Of a DNA stretch of 64,000 nucleotides, positions 14,798-25,500 are shown piece by piece (positions within the stretch are counted from its first letter, which is position 1; each line of letters starts with the position of its first letter). The stretch covers positions 1-64,000 of the forward strand of contig JBCBQC010000005.1 in NCBI GenBank assembly GCA_039820405.1. The letters run 5' to 3'. The notes below the pieces were generated by a model. The model had not been told where the DNA came from and searched no databases. It was given only the letters and a program-made list of their open reading frames with translations. The position numbers and the translations under genes were made by a program. Source of the DNA: CALLVY01 sp937899855. Its GTDB lineage: Bacteria; Bacteroidota; Bacteroidia; Chitinophagales; Saprospiraceae.

Positions 14798-17429
14798 GGA
14801 TGGCTTTTTTTAGCGTCTGAGAAATGAGAACAATATTGCCGGGGCTGAGGGCCTCAAAATGCGTGCCCTCCAAATGTTGCAGTTCGTGACCCGCCGTGGT
14901 GTACTTCTGCCAGTGGATCATGTAATCCTGGGCCCAGTTTTTTCGAGCTTCGAAGGAGAAAATGGGGCTGTTGATCGCAGCCGGTTGGCCGTACGCCCGC
15001 AGGCCTTTGAGGGTCTGTACGATCCGCGCTTCCACCACCGCCCGAGTACCCGCCCCGGCATCGATCAGCTGGGTCAGCAGGGGCTCATGGTTGGCCAACA
15101 ACTGCTGTACAAATTCGTCGTTGACCTCGTACTCTTCCTCCATCTCCGGGCCGCGATCCAACATAAGCAACACCGCCTGCCGACCGTCGCGCTCCAAGCG
15201 CCGAGCGACTTCAAAAGCGGGGTGTACCCCCACCGAATAACCCACCAGATAAACCGGCTCCGCATTGTACAAACGCGACTTCACCTGCTCGTATAGGGTG
15301 TCGGCCACGGCTTCCATGATGCGCTCCTCCGTACGTACCAGCGGCAGGTCAAAGGCGTAGGCGTTGAATTCCTCCTGAACAAGAGGATCTTTGGCCAAGG
15401 GTCGGAAAACGAGGCCCGTGCCCACGATCGGGGGGAAGAGGAACAGGCTCGGCAGATCGCGTCGGGCCCGTCCGTATTCGAGGACGAAGTCGGCCGGTTC
15501 GGTGGCGGATGGGGCCTGCACCACGGCGGGTACTGGCTCGGGAACCCCCTCCGGTCGCCAGTCCGTAAAATCGGCGTACATCAGGTCGTGCATCTTATTG
15601 ATCGAAGCGTTGTTGTAAAAGTCGATGATCGACAGACGGGTTTTAAAGGTTTTGTTGATGTCGTTGATCGCCTGAATGGCACCCAGGGAATTCCCTCCCT
15701 TGGCAAAGTAATCCTCGTGCGCGGGCAATCCCGCGACGTACTTCTGGATGATGGTCTGAATGGCCCGCTTGAGGTGGGGGTTCTCCGGTCCCCGCTCGGC
15801 CGCCGCCGCCACCAGTTGCTCGCTGAACTCTTCGGCAGCATCGTTTTCCCGCAGGGTGGTAAAGACGATCTCGCGATCGGTGACAAACTCGTGCTCACAC
15901 TCCGCTAGGAAGGTCTCAATCGATACCTGTGAGCGGTTGATGAGGGCTTCCATCAAAAAGATATAATCGTCCATCATGCCCTCGATGTGTAGTGCCTCGT
16001 AGACGTCGGAATTGTATTGTGCGGTGACGATAATTTCGTCCTTGTACTCCCCCATTCCCAGTCCCAGGTCAAATTGAGCGAAGGGGATATTGGGGCCATT
16101 CCCCGGAGCGGGCCGTACCTCGATTTCCGAGATGTTGTCGGAGTTGTACATCTTGAGGGTCGTCTGGTTCTGATAGGCCATCATGATGTCAAAAATGGGG
16201 GAGTGGCCGATGGGGGTTTGGATGTCGAGTCGCTTGAGCAAATCGTCCATCGAAAAGAGCTGGTTATCGTGCGAGAGTTTGATGTTTTCGTGCTCGTTGC
16301 GGAGGACCTCATAAAAGGTCTGCTCCTCCGAAAAGCGACTGCGAATGGGGATGGTGTTGATGTACAGTCCGACCTGATTTTCCAGCTGGCTGTTGACCCG
16401 GCCGGAGATGGGACTGCCGATGGTCAGATCCGTCAAACCCGAATATTTGTAGAGCAAGACCTTGTAAGCCGCCACCGCAAAGGCGAAGGTGGTACAGCCC
16501 TTGGACTTGCAAAAGTCCTTAATCATATTGTTATAGGTCCGCGTCCCATTGTACTGCACGGTGCCCCCAACGTAGGTCTTTTTGGCGGGACGCCCCTTTT
16601 CGAAGGGCAATTTTAGCAGCGGAATTTCCTCGCGAAAGCGGTTGACCCAAAAGGAGCTCTCCTTATTATTGATCTCCTCCAGGTTCTCGTTGAGCCAAAC
16701 GGCAAAATCGCTGTACTGGATATCGAGGGGAGCCAGGTCGGCTGCTTTTCCCGTATCGTAGAAGGACTGGTAGTGCTGGATCAGGTCGTTGAACAAGACC
16801 TCCATCGACCAGCCGTCGCTGACCGTATGGTGGATACAGATGAAGAGGACGAATTCCTCCTCGGCCCGGTGGATGACCCCAGCGCGAATCAGGGGACCGT
16901 TCTCCAAATCAAAATCGGTGGCGATTACCTCTTGCAAACAGTCATCCTCCAGTTCGGGCTCGCGCCGAATATCCTGGTATTCAAATTCGAAGTTGAAGGT
17001 CTCGGGGGAAAGGATAAATTGCTGGAGCACGTTGTCGGCATCGAAGCGAAAAACCGTTCGGATGGAGGCGTGGCGTTTGATCACCTCGTGCATGGCCCGA
17101 CCAATTTTGTCGACCTGGAGTTTGCCAAAGATTTCGGTGGAGAAAGGAATATTGTACGCCTTTTTGGCTCCCAAATTGGCCGATACCCAGAGTCGGTACT
17201 GAGACGGGGTGACGCGGTAATAGGGGCGCTCGGGAGCTTGGGGGATAAAGTAGGAGGACGTCTTGACCCCAAAGAGCAGATCAATCAGGGCGGCCTTTTT
17301 GTCGCGGAGTTCCGCAATCAGGGCGGCATCGAGGACTCCCTTGTCCGCCTTTACCTTGAGCTGGCCATCGACCATCTTTAGGGAGACGCCCTTTTGATTG
17401 AGCACGTCGACTAATTCAGTGATTTTCAT
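14775..17429 (-). CDS. Terminal NRPS without A domain: docking-C-PCP-TE
   Basis: An 884-residue NRPS. Residues 1-55 form a TubC-type docking domain (start MKITELVDVLNQKG, beta-hairpin GQLKVKADKG). The condensation domain spans about 70-495 with the active motif IHHTVSDGW (H200, H201, D205). A PCP follows at about 535-615, with the carrier serine S581 in FAKGGNSLG. The thioesterase covers about 655-880, with nucleophile GYSVG (S732), an aspartate in LLMLDRG and the histidine in EGTHFEAL (H857). No adenylation domain lies between C and PCP, so the PCP must be charged in trans; the AMP-ligase/ACP/KAS III genes immediately downstream are the obvious source. The docking domain fits the acidic C-terminal tail of the preceding protein. 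The TE would release the chain as acid, amide or ring. Confidence 0.92.
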   Translation of the reverse strand: MKITELVDVLNQKGVSLKMVDGQLKVKADKGVLDAALIAELRDKKAALIDLLFGVKTSSYFIPQAPERPYYRVTPSQYRLWVSANLGAKKAYNIPFSTEIFGKLQVDKIGRAMHEVIKRHASIRTVFRFDADNVLQQFILSPETFNFEFEYQDIRREPELEDDCLQEVIATDFDLENGPLIRAGVIHRAEEEFVLFICIHHTVSDGWSMEVLFNDLIQHYQSFYDTGKAADLAPLDIQYSDFAVWLNENLEEINNKESSFWVNRFREEIPLLKLPFEKGRPAKKTYVGGTVQYNGTRTYNNMIKDFCKSKGCTTFAFAVAAYKVLLYKYSGLTDLTIGSPISGRVNSQLENQVGLYINTIPIRSRFSEEQTFYEVLRNEHENIKLSHDNQLFSMDDLLKRLDIQTPIGHSPIFDIMMAYQNQTTLKMYNSDNISEIEVRPAPGNGPNIPFAQFDLGLGMGEYKDEIIVTAQYNSDVYEALHIEGMMDDYIFLMEALINRSQVSIETFLAECEHEFVTDREIVFTTLRENDAAEEFSEQLVAAAAERGPENPHLKRAIQTIIQKYVAGLPAHEDYFAKGGNSLGAIQAINDINKTFKTRLSIIDFYNNASINKMHDLMYADFTDWRPEGVPEPVPAVVQAPSATEPADFVLEYGRARRDLPSLFLFPPIVGTGLVFRPLAKDPLVQEEFNAYAFDLPLVRTEERIMEAVADTLYEQVKSRLYNAEPVYLVGYSVGVHPAFEVARRLERDGRQAVLLMLDRGPEMEEEYEVNDEFVQQLLANHEPLLTQLIDAGAGTRAVVEARIVQTLKGLRAYGQPAAINSPIFSFEARKNWAQDYMIHWQKYTTAGHELQHLEGTHFEALSPGNIVLISQTLKKAIHEKASIY

Positions 17430-17465
17430 CCGGTTGTAATCAGTTTGGTTAGGGTATGGGATAGC

Positions 17466-20006
17466 TTAAAGGGTTAACTCTTCCACGTTTTCATTTTCTT
17501 CCTCGTTCTCCGTACGTTGCTCCTGAATCTGTAATTGAATCAGGCCGCTGATATGCTGAATCGTCTCCGCATCGAAAAAATATTCGACCGACATACTGAC
17601 CCGGTACTGTTTGTTGATCTTGTTGATCATCTTGACCGCCATCAGGCTGTTGCCGCCGCGCTCGAAGAAACTGTCGGCAATGCCGACCCGTTCCGCCCGC
17701 AGCAGCTTTTCCCACAGCGCGACCAATTCCCGCTCCAGATCGGTGCGGGGCGCTACGTAATTCTTACTCGCAATCAGCGAGAGGTCTACGTCCGGCAGGG
17801 CGCGGGTATCCGTTTTCCCATTGGGCGTCAGGGGAATGGCGGGGAGGGCGACGTAAAAATTGGGCAGCATAAAGTGGGGCAAAAACTGCTGGATGGCCCG
17901 CTTGATTTTTTCTTCCGCCAGTTCCGCTCCCGTAGGCACCACGTAAGCAATCAGCTGGGGCTCCCGCTGAACCTCGCGGATCTGTACGACCGCCGCCCGG
18001 ACCCACTCCTTTTGCTGGATCAATTGGTCCTCAATTTCGCCCAACTCAATGCGGAAACCCCGCAACTTTACCTGCTTGTCCTGCCGCCCCAGAAATTCCA
18101 GGTTGCCGTCTTCCGCGTAGCGCGCCAAATCACCCGTCCGGTAGAGCCGCGCATTGGGTACAAAGGGATTGGGGACGAATTTTTCTTCCGTCAATTCTCG
18201 TTTACCCAGGTAGCCCTGAGCCAAACCCACACCACTGATAAAAAGCTCGCCAATACAGCCCTTGGGTACCAATTGTAAGTGCTCATCCAGCAAGTAAAAA
18301 CGGGTATTGTAAATGGGTTTACCAATCGGAACCTGGGTGTACTTGCGGTCTTCAAAGCGGTAGCAACTGCTGTAGGTCGTATCTTCCGAGGGGCCGTAGA
18401 GGTTGCGCACCGCGATCCGAGCCTTGTCCAGCTGCCGGATTGTATTGACGGGAATGGGCTCCCCCGCCATGTTGAGTACCCTGACGTTGCTCAAATCCAC
18501 CTCCTCATCCAGCAACTGCTTTACCACCGAAGGAACCGTATTGATCAGCACCCGACGATCGTGCTCCAGATAATCCTGTAGGTGCAGGGCCGACTGGATC
18601 AAACGCACCGTTTTGCCCGCCGCCAGGCTAAAGAAGAACTCGTAGATGGAGAGGTCAAAGCAGTGCGAAGTAACGGCGTAGGTCAGTTCAAAATGTTGGT
18701 CCGAAAATTCTTCCAGTGCCCAAGTGATCATCGCCACGGCGCTGCGGTGATTGATGACCACGCCCTTGGGATTGCCCGTCGAACCAGAGGTGTAAATGAC
18801 GTAGGCCGTGTTTTGCGCGGGAACGCGGAAGTCCAAATTGTCTTTGTCGTAGTCCAGCTCTGCCTCGCGGAAGCGCACCAGCAGGGCTTGGTCGATGGTG
18901 AGCTTACACTGACTGTCCCGCTCGATGTATTCGATGCGCTCCGCCGGGTAGGCCGGATCGATGGGAACGTAAGCCGCCCCGGTTTTCATCACGGCCAGTA
19001 GGGCCACCAACAGCGATTCGTCGCGCTCGGTTTTTACCCCCACCAGATCCCCCGATTGTACATCGTGCCGGTCGATTAGGAAACGGGCCAAGCGATTGGC
19101 GCGCTCGTTGAGGCGATCGTAGCTGATCAATTGATCTTTGACGATCAGGGCGGCCGCAGCCGGCTTGAGGCGGACCTGCTCTTCAAACAAACCGACGATA
19201 CTCTGGTCCTCGGGAAAGGGACGTTCCGTCTGGTTTAGGTCAAGTAGCAGCTCCCGTTGTTGGGCAGCGCTGAGGTACTGCAAGGATTGGACGGGGGCGG
19301 TGGGTTCTGTGAGCACCTGCCGAAAGAAATTTTCCAGGTTCTCGACCAAACGGCGCACGGTAGCTTCCGTGTAGAGCGAGGAACGGTAATGGACCCGGAG
19401 CCTCAGCCGATCGGCTTGCTCGACGAAGGAAAAGGTCAAGCCAAATTGCTCGGGCCAGTCGCCTACTTCCGCCAGGCCTGGTTCGGAGGCATTGTTGGGC
19501 TGGTAATAATGGAGGGCCACCTCCTGAATCGCCACCGGGTTGATGGCGGTCTTGGCGATCAGGGCTTCCTGCAAATCGGCAAATGCAAAATTGCGGTAGT
19601 CACTCACGCGTTCCAGCGTGTCGGCATAGTGGGTCAGGAGATCGCTAAAATGCTCCTCTCCGTTCATCGCCTGACGCAGGGCGATGGCGTTTCCGGTTTC
19701 CGACTCGTCTTCCGAAGCCACCAGGAGATTGAGCACCACTGCCGACTGGCGCGTGTAGCGGTAGAGCAGGCTCCGAACCAGGGCCAGCAGTGGTGCCTCG
19801 GCGGGAACGGAGTGGGTCCGCAGGAGGGTTTGGAATTGGGTGCGTACCTCCGTGGGAAAGACCGTTGATATCACCGAAACTTCATTGTTGTGTTCCGCTC
19901 GGTGAAGCCGTCTTTTGGGCAATTCTAGTACGCTAGCTCCCGCTTGAAGGTGCTTCACCCAAAAGGCCCGCTGCTGATTAAATGAAAGAAGCGATGTGGT
20001 TTCCAT
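17466..20006 (-). CDS. NRPS: C-domain C-lobe, A (alanine-like code), PCP
   Basis: An 846-residue NRPS. The first 245 residues resemble only the second lobe of a condensation domain (QRAFWVKHLQAG, then a degenerate latch region) and lack the HHxxxDG motif. A complete condensation domain sits at the end of the preceding NRPS (22580-28843), so it likely serves this module. The A domain covers about 265-740: A3 YVIYTSGSTGNPKG, A5 NLYGPSED, A7 YRTGDLARY, A10 TPNGKTDTRAL. Pocket residues aligned by eye to GrsA read D-L-Y-N-N-A-L-T-Y-K, close to a published alanine signature. The PCP serine is in FFERGGNSLMA (S788). The protein ends in a very acidic tail (NEEENENVEEL), a likely partner of the TubC-type domain of the next protein. 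The gene follows an 885-bp gap. Confidence 0.9.
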   Translation of the reverse strand: METTSLLSFNQQRAFWVKHLQAGASVLELPKRRLHRAEHNNEVSVISTVFPTEVRTQFQTLLRTHSVPAEAPLLALVRSLLYRYTRQSAVVLNLLVASEDESETGNAIALRQAMNGEEHFSDLLTHYADTLERVSDYRNFAFADLQEALIAKTAINPVAIQEVALHYYQPNNASEPGLAEVGDWPEQFGLTFSFVEQADRLRLRVHYRSSLYTEATVRRLVENLENFFRQVLTEPTAPVQSLQYLSAAQQRELLLDLNQTERPFPEDQSIVGLFEEQVRLKPAAAALIVKDQLISYDRLNERANRLARFLIDRHDVQSGDLVGVKTERDESLLVALLAVMKTGAAYVPIDPAYPAERIEYIERDSQCKLTIDQALLVRFREAELDYDKDNLDFRVPAQNTAYVIYTSGSTGNPKGVVINHRSAVAMITWALEEFSDQHFELTYAVTSHCFDLSIYEFFFSLAAGKTVRLIQSALHLQDYLEHDRRVLINTVPSVVKQLLDEEVDLSNVRVLNMAGEPIPVNTIRQLDKARIAVRNLYGPSEDTTYSSCYRFEDRKYTQVPIGKPIYNTRFYLLDEHLQLVPKGCIGELFISGVGLAQGYLGKRELTEEKFVPNPFVPNARLYRTGDLARYAEDGNLEFLGRQDKQVKLRGFRIELGEIEDQLIQQKEWVRAAVVQIREVQREPQLIAYVVPTGAELAEEKIKRAIQQFLPHFMLPNFYVALPAIPLTPNGKTDTRALPDVDLSLIASKNYVAPRTDLERELVALWEKLLRAERVGIADSFFERGGNSLMAVKMINKINKQYRVSMSVEYFFDAETIQHISGLIQLQIQEQRTENEEENENVEELTL

Positions 20007-20891
20007 TATTTATTGATAGATTGAGATTTTTAAAGTCAATTGAAGGCATAGCGGTACCGTTCGTCGCCGTAGCGTTTGCGCTACTTGCGAGCCGGGTAAA
20101 GCCATACACTTGATTACGTTAGACCGTGCACCGCCCGTGAGGGCGCAGCATCAGGACCCGGGAATGACCGCGAATAAAGAGCGGTTCCCAAGTTCAATTA
20201 CGCTATTATGATCTTATCATTTCGGTAGCGCCCTAAGACGTAAAATAAAGAGACCACCGAATGATGAAGGTCATAGTAATGATCAATAACACGCAATAGT
20301 AGATGATAGCTTGATGGTAACGAGTTCGAGAAACGAAAAAGCTGCGGTAATCCAATCCGATTTTACTATGTATGTATGTGCCGCAACTCGGGTGATGGGA
20401 CGAACCGGAACAACCGGTGTTCTTGACGCCCGTGTTTGGGAGTGGAAGATCGAAAGCGACCGAAGTACCCTCCCAAGAGTGGATTAAGTTTTACTTAGAA
20501 CAGGGGTGACCAATTTTCAGACATAATATGATTTTGTTACAAAATTAAATCAAAAGTAAGCAGGTTAAACAATGAATTAATCCGGCTAGTGTTAGTTGGT
20601 GTTTATTGTTTCCGCTGGTTTCTTACTGAGGCTCGTTGGCATCACTTATCTTTGTTGGTCACTCAGGCAGAAAAACCTGGATAGGAAGGTGCAAGAAAAA
20701 TAGTTGGCTAGTGATCCGTTTGAACCAAAAATTGATTAAAGATTTCAATCATAATTACGAGGTAAAGGTATTGAAATTTGCCAGAACATGAAAGTTTTTT
20801 AACATCTTTTTCCCGCTTTTTTCCGCTTTTTTTTCGTCCATTGCGGAGCCTTTCGCACAATAATTTGGAAGAAGCCCCGGACGCGTATTTT
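20007..20891. other. 885-bp intergenic gap within the NRPS cluster
   Basis: No frame here encodes a recognisable protein. The stretch holds imperfect hairpins, for example GGGAATGACCGC (from about 20160) with GCGGTTCCC near 20190, and ATCATTTCGGT near 20215 with ACCGAATGAT near 20257. The gap separates the exporter gene from the third NRPS gene, where colinear synthetase genes would otherwise abut. It may be a long leader with a promoter or the scar of a lost mobile element; neither is proved. Confidence 0.5.
20540..20572 (-). promoter_or_regulatory. Candidate Bacteroidota-type promoter
   Basis: On the minus strand TAATTTTG (20547-20540) matches the Bacteroidota -7 consensus TAnnTTTG. About 18-20 bases upstream lies TTG within ATTGTTTAAC (near 20566-20572), a weak -33 element. 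It would drive the NRPS gene starting at 20006 with an unusually long leader of about 530 bases. Pattern match only. Confidence 0.3.
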
Positions 20892-22547
20892 TTATGTCGG
20901 CAGTACTGCTTTTTCGGTAAGCTCGTACAACCTTCCGTAATCCATTTTCAAGAGGCGATCACAGCAGTCGTAATACTTATCGTCGTGGGTAATGGCGATA
21001 ATGGTCCAGCCTTCTTTTTTAAACCGCGGTAGAATCTCCGTGTAGAATTTTTTGCGGAAATAGGGATCCTGATCGGCGGCCCATTCGTCGAGTACGAGGA
21101 CGGGCTTGTCCTCCAACAGTACCGCAATCAGGGCGAGTCGTTTACGCTGCCCCGTCGACAAGTCGGTCGTCGAAAACTTCCCCCCCTCAATCGTCACCTT
21201 CTCGTCGATTTCGAACAACTCCAGGTAATCGCGCAGTTTGGCCTCATTCACTTCCCCGACACTGTAAAACTCATCAAAGAGGTAAAAGTCGCTAAATACC
21301 GGAGCGTACAATTGCTTGTACACATCGCGATTGTCCTCGGTAATGGCCTGACCATTGACCACCATCCGCCCCCGCGTGGGCTGGTACAAACCCAGCAAGG
21401 TGTAGATAAAGGTCGTCTTTCCACTACCGTTTCCACCGTGGATAAATACAATCTCCCCCCGGTTGAGCTGCAAGTCAATCGGCCCGATGGTAAAACTGTT
21501 TTTATCGGTCTCAAACGTGTACTCCAACTGCTCCGCCACCAAGTGTTGGAGGGGATACAAAAAGGCATTATTTTCGAGGAGCTTCCGGTTTTTCAACTGC
21601 TCATTCGCCAGCTCGTCCCGCAGCTCCAACAGGCGTTTTGCCGAGACGACGGCCCGGCTGATGAAGGGAAAGGTAATCATGATGTTTTCGATCGGCCCCA
21701 GGACGTAAAGTAAGATGAACACAAAGCTGATGATCACCGGGAAGGGAACCGCAAAGGCAAAGCCCGCGTATAAAATGATAAAGGCGATCAGGGAATAAAA
21801 AAGAATTTGGCCAATGATCTGGCTGTTGAGGTAGCCCACGAAGGCTCGTTTGTTGTTGTTGAAGGCATCCTGCGTAATGGGGACCAGCTTTTCGTCGTAG
21901 ATCTCCACCCCCTTTTTGCGTTCGATATTGATCTCCTTCGTCCCCGAAAGCGTCGCGTTAAAGTGTTTGAGAAAATTGGATTCCAGCCCCCGGGTATTGT
22001 CGAACAACTGGGTCAATTTTCCCACCCGCAACTGATAAAAAATAACGCCCACCGCAATCACCGCTAAGCTGATGCCAAACAGGACCGGCGATACAAAAAT
22101 CATGTAGACAAAACAGGCCAAAATCATGATCATCGAAGTCACCATATCAATCATCCCCAACGAGGCATTGGTGATGTTGCTGGCGTCCGCCGTAAGGGTG
22201 GAATAAATTTCGTCCTTCGACGCGCGCATTTTGAGGTAATCCGATTGGATGCTCATCCGAATGATTTGCTTGCGGATGTTCCAAAAAATATTTTGCGACA
22301 GCACGATGATCTGTTTGGCCAAAAACCGCCGCGATAGGATAAAGACCCCAATGACCCCCGCAAAGGACAGTGCCAAGCGTAGGTCAAAACCCAACAGTTG
22401 CTCCGTCATGAGGGACTGAATGACCTGGTTGACCAGGGCGATAAAACTAAAGCTACACAATCCCGCCAGGATACTCACTAGGATTAGACCCGCAAGGCTC
22501 CAAGGGGACCGTTCGCTCAAGCGAATGATCTCTTTAAGCTTTTCCAT
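20892..22547 (-). CDS. Cyclic-peptide/siderophore-type export ABC transporter (PvdE/SyrD-like)
   Basis: A 551-residue fused exporter half-transporter. The N-terminal 320 residues carry about six membrane segments (for example SLAGLILVSILAGLCSFSFI and a pair near 230-270). The nucleotide-binding domain has Walker A in HGGNGSGKTTFI, a signature loop LSTGQRKRLAL, and Walker B followed by the pattern VLDEWAADQDP that marks the PvdE/SyrD group of peptide exporters. It is encoded 33 bp after the decarboxylase-containing NRPS gene and so belongs to its operon. The likely job is moving the finished lipopeptide, or a precursor form, across the inner membrane. As a homodimer it would need no partner gene. 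The family is sure; the cargo is inferred from position. Confidence 0.92.
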   Translation of the reverse strand: MEKLKEIIRLSERSPWSLAGLILVSILAGLCSFSFIALVNQVIQSLMTEQLLGFDLRLALSFAGVIGVFILSRRFLAKQIIVLSQNIFWNIRKQIIRMSIQSDYLKMRASKDEIYSTLTADASNITNASLGMIDMVTSMIMILACFVYMIFVSPVLFGISLAVIAVGVIFYQLRVGKLTQLFDNTRGLESNFLKHFNATLSGTKEINIERKKGVEIYDEKLVPITQDAFNNNKRAFVGYLNSQIIGQILFYSLIAFIILYAGFAFAVPFPVIISFVFILLYVLGPIENIMITFPFISRAVVSAKRLLELRDELANEQLKNRKLLENNAFLYPLQHLVAEQLEYTFETDKNSFTIGPIDLQLNRGEIVFIHGGNGSGKTTFIYTLLGLYQPTRGRMVVNGQAITEDNRDVYKQLYAPVFSDFYLFDEFYSVGEVNEAKLRDYLELFEIDEKVTIEGGKFSTTDLSTGQRKRLALIAVLLEDKPVLVLDEWAADQDPYFRKKFYTEILPRFKKEGWTIIAITHDDKYYDCCDRLLKMDYGRLYELTEKAVLPT

Positions 22548-22579
22548 GGTAATTGAATTAGAGTTTTTTTGTGGGGAAG

Positions 22580-25500
22580 CTAGCCCCCAACCAGCGAAGC
22601 CTCGGGGTGGTGGTCCTCGTTCAAGGTCCAGTCTTGCCCCCGGGCCACCGTGGCCAGTAGCACTTCCAGGTGTCCGTATAATTTCGTAATAAATTCCGAC
22701 GAAAATAAATCCGTATTGTATTCCAAAGTCAGTTGCAATCCATCCGCTAGCAGGAGGAAGTCAAAGGTCAAATCAAACTTGCTGCTCACCCGGTAGGTCC
22801 CAGCGTAGGGGCGCACTTGGAGGCCTCCCCCACTCGCTCTGACCGAGTTCGTTTCCGTTTGTAAGACCATTGCCACGTCAAACAAAGCATTGCGGCTCGT
22901 ATCCTTGGGCGGTCGCAAATCGTCCACCAGTTGATCGAAGGGGTAAGCCTGGTGTTCCAGCGCCGCCACCGTCACTTGCTTGACCCTTTCGAAGAGGGTC
23001 GCGTAGGTATCGCTTCCCTTAAACCGCGTACGGAAGACCAGGGTATTGACGTAAAAACCAATTTGGTCCTCCAGGTCACTGTGGTTGCGGGCGGCCACCG
23101 GACTGCCGATGAGCAGGTCCTCCGCCGCCGTGTAGCGATGTAGCAAAGTATTGACCAGGGCCAATAAGCCCATAAACAAGGTCCCGTTGCGCTGGGCCGC
23201 GTAGCTTTCCAAACGCGCCACTTGGTGCCGATCCATCGAGCGCCGAAAGTGAGCCCCCACAAAGGTCTGGTTCTTCGGACGCGCCAGGGGGCTGAGGTCA
23301 AGCCGCGGCAGGGGGCCCGCCAGTTGATCCAACCAGTAATCGCGATCGCCATCCAAAGCCGACTCGGCCAGTTGCCGCTCCAACCACAGGGCGTAATCGC
23401 CGTATTGCAGCGCCAGCGGCGGCAGTGCCGCCGGCTGTTCCCTTTTGAGTCCGTGGTACAGGGCCAGCCAATCGCGCGTCAGTACCCGAAAAGAGTAGCC
23501 ATCGCTGATGAGGTGGTGCAGTACCAGTACGATGAGGTGTCGCCGTTCTCCCATTCGCAGCACAGTGGCGCGGTACAGGGGGCCCTCCTCCAAGTCAAAG
23601 TCCTGCCGCAACCATTCGTCGATCAGCCGCTCGGCCCCTTCCGCTCCATCCACCAACTCCCGATAATCCAGTACTGCTTCCGGGACGGTTTGTACAAACT
23701 GTCGAGTATCCCAGGGCTCCTCCTCCTCGTCTTGAAAAACGGTGCGCAAGCTCTCGTGCCGTTCGAGCAAGAGCCGGAAAGAAAGATCGAGTGCCTCCCG
23801 GTCCAGCGCGCCCTCCACCTCAAAGATGGCGGGCAGGTGATAGGCCGCACTGCCCCCTTGAAAGTGGCTCAGGACCCAGACGCCCCGTTGGGCGGGAGTC
23901 AGGGGAAAATGTTGCCGCTCACTGGCTCGCGGAATCAGCGACTGGACCGCTGCGGCGGGCAAGCGACTGATTTCATAGATGGTAGGAAAACGGAAGACAT
24001 CGGTCACTTTGACCGCTACCCCCAGTTCGCTGCGCATCTTATTGACCAGGCGGGTGAGGGTGAGGCTGTGGCCCCCCCGTTCAAAAAAGTTATCGTGAAT
24101 GCCGACCTCATCGATGCCCAGCAATTCCTTCCAGAGCTGGGCGATTTGCCGCTCGGTTGCGGTCGTCGCGGGGACCAGGGCCCGCTGGGCTGGGGCCGAG
24201 CGGTGGGGATCGGGCAATGCTTTTTTGTTGATCTTGCCGCTGGCCGTCAGGGGCAGGGCCTCTAGCTCTACCAACAGCGTGGGAACCATAAAGCTCGGCA
24301 AGCGCCGCCGCAATTCCCGTCGCAGGTCCTCGGCCTCGTAGCCTAACTCGGGGACCAGGTAAGCCACCAAAGTGGCATCGCCCTGGGCATCCTGCCGGGC
24401 CAGTGCCACGCCCTGTTTGACCAGCGCGGACTGACGCAGCACCGTATTGATTTCTCCCAATTCGATGCGGTAGCCCCGAACTTTGACTTGGTCGTCTTTC
24501 CGGCTGACAAATTCAATGTTGCCATCGGGCAGCCAGCGACCAATATCGCCGGTGCGGTACATGCGTTCGCCAGGGATAAAGGGATTGGCGACAAATTTTT
24601 CCTCGGTCAAGCTTTCGTTGTTCAGGTAGCCCTTGGCCACCCCTTCTCCCGCAATACAAATCTCTCCCGCCACGCCAATCGGTACGAGCTGGAAGGCGGC
24701 GTCCAGGATGTACACCCGTACGTTGCTAATCGGCTTGCCAATCGGAATCTTGCGCGAGCGCGACCAGACCTCCGCTACCTCCAATTGTCGACCTTCCAAT
24801 TCGTGGGCAATCTGTACTTGTTCCACGAGGATGGCTTCCAGGTCTTCCTGCTTGGTGTACGGATTCATCAGCACCGAGCGGAACCACACCACTCCGTGCG
24901 CGTCACTTTTATTGGCCAACAACTCGGTGTAAGACACAAAGGAGCGGCCCCGCCGGAATTGCTCGCGCTGGATCTGCCGGTTGACTTCGTTGAGTTGTAG
25001 GAGTTCTTTGGGGTTGAGTTGGTTGGCCCGCAGCTTTTCGCGAAACTTTTCGGAGACGTAGCGGTAGAGCAAAATATTCAGGTGGGGGACTTCGTACAGG
25101 TCAAACGCTTCGTGCGCACGAATGAGTTGGCTAAAGAGTTGGGCCCGGTCGTAGTTCTTTTCCAAAATTTCCCCGTAGCCTTCCTTACCGACCAGGTGTA
25201 GTGCCCCGTGCAGTACGAGTGCGGAAAAGGGGCGCGAACCTTCGATGGTATATTTGCCCAAGTCAATGCTGCCCTTCCGCGCTTGGTAACGGGTATTGAT
25301 TTCCGATAGCTTGACAAAGTCGGGGGCCTTGAAAATACAGACGCTGATTCCCAGGGGCAAATACAATTGCTTGTGGCCACAGATCGTCACCGTATCGGCG
25401 CGTTCGATGCCCCGCAGCTTGGGCGCGATCTTGTCCGAGAGGATAAAGGCCCCACCGAAGGCGCCGTCGACGTGAAAGTGAATGTCGTTTGCCTCGGCCA

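Noticed and set aside
20007..20891. Insertion sequence or group II intron remnant
   Set aside because: Hairpins and short repeats are present, but I found no transposase or reverse transcriptase fragment, no matched terminal inverted repeats with target duplication and no convincing intron domain V.
23222..24265. 347-codon plus-strand frame opposite the second synthetase
   Set aside because: It is the antisense shadow of PCP and C domain coding sequence, with no recognisable domain.
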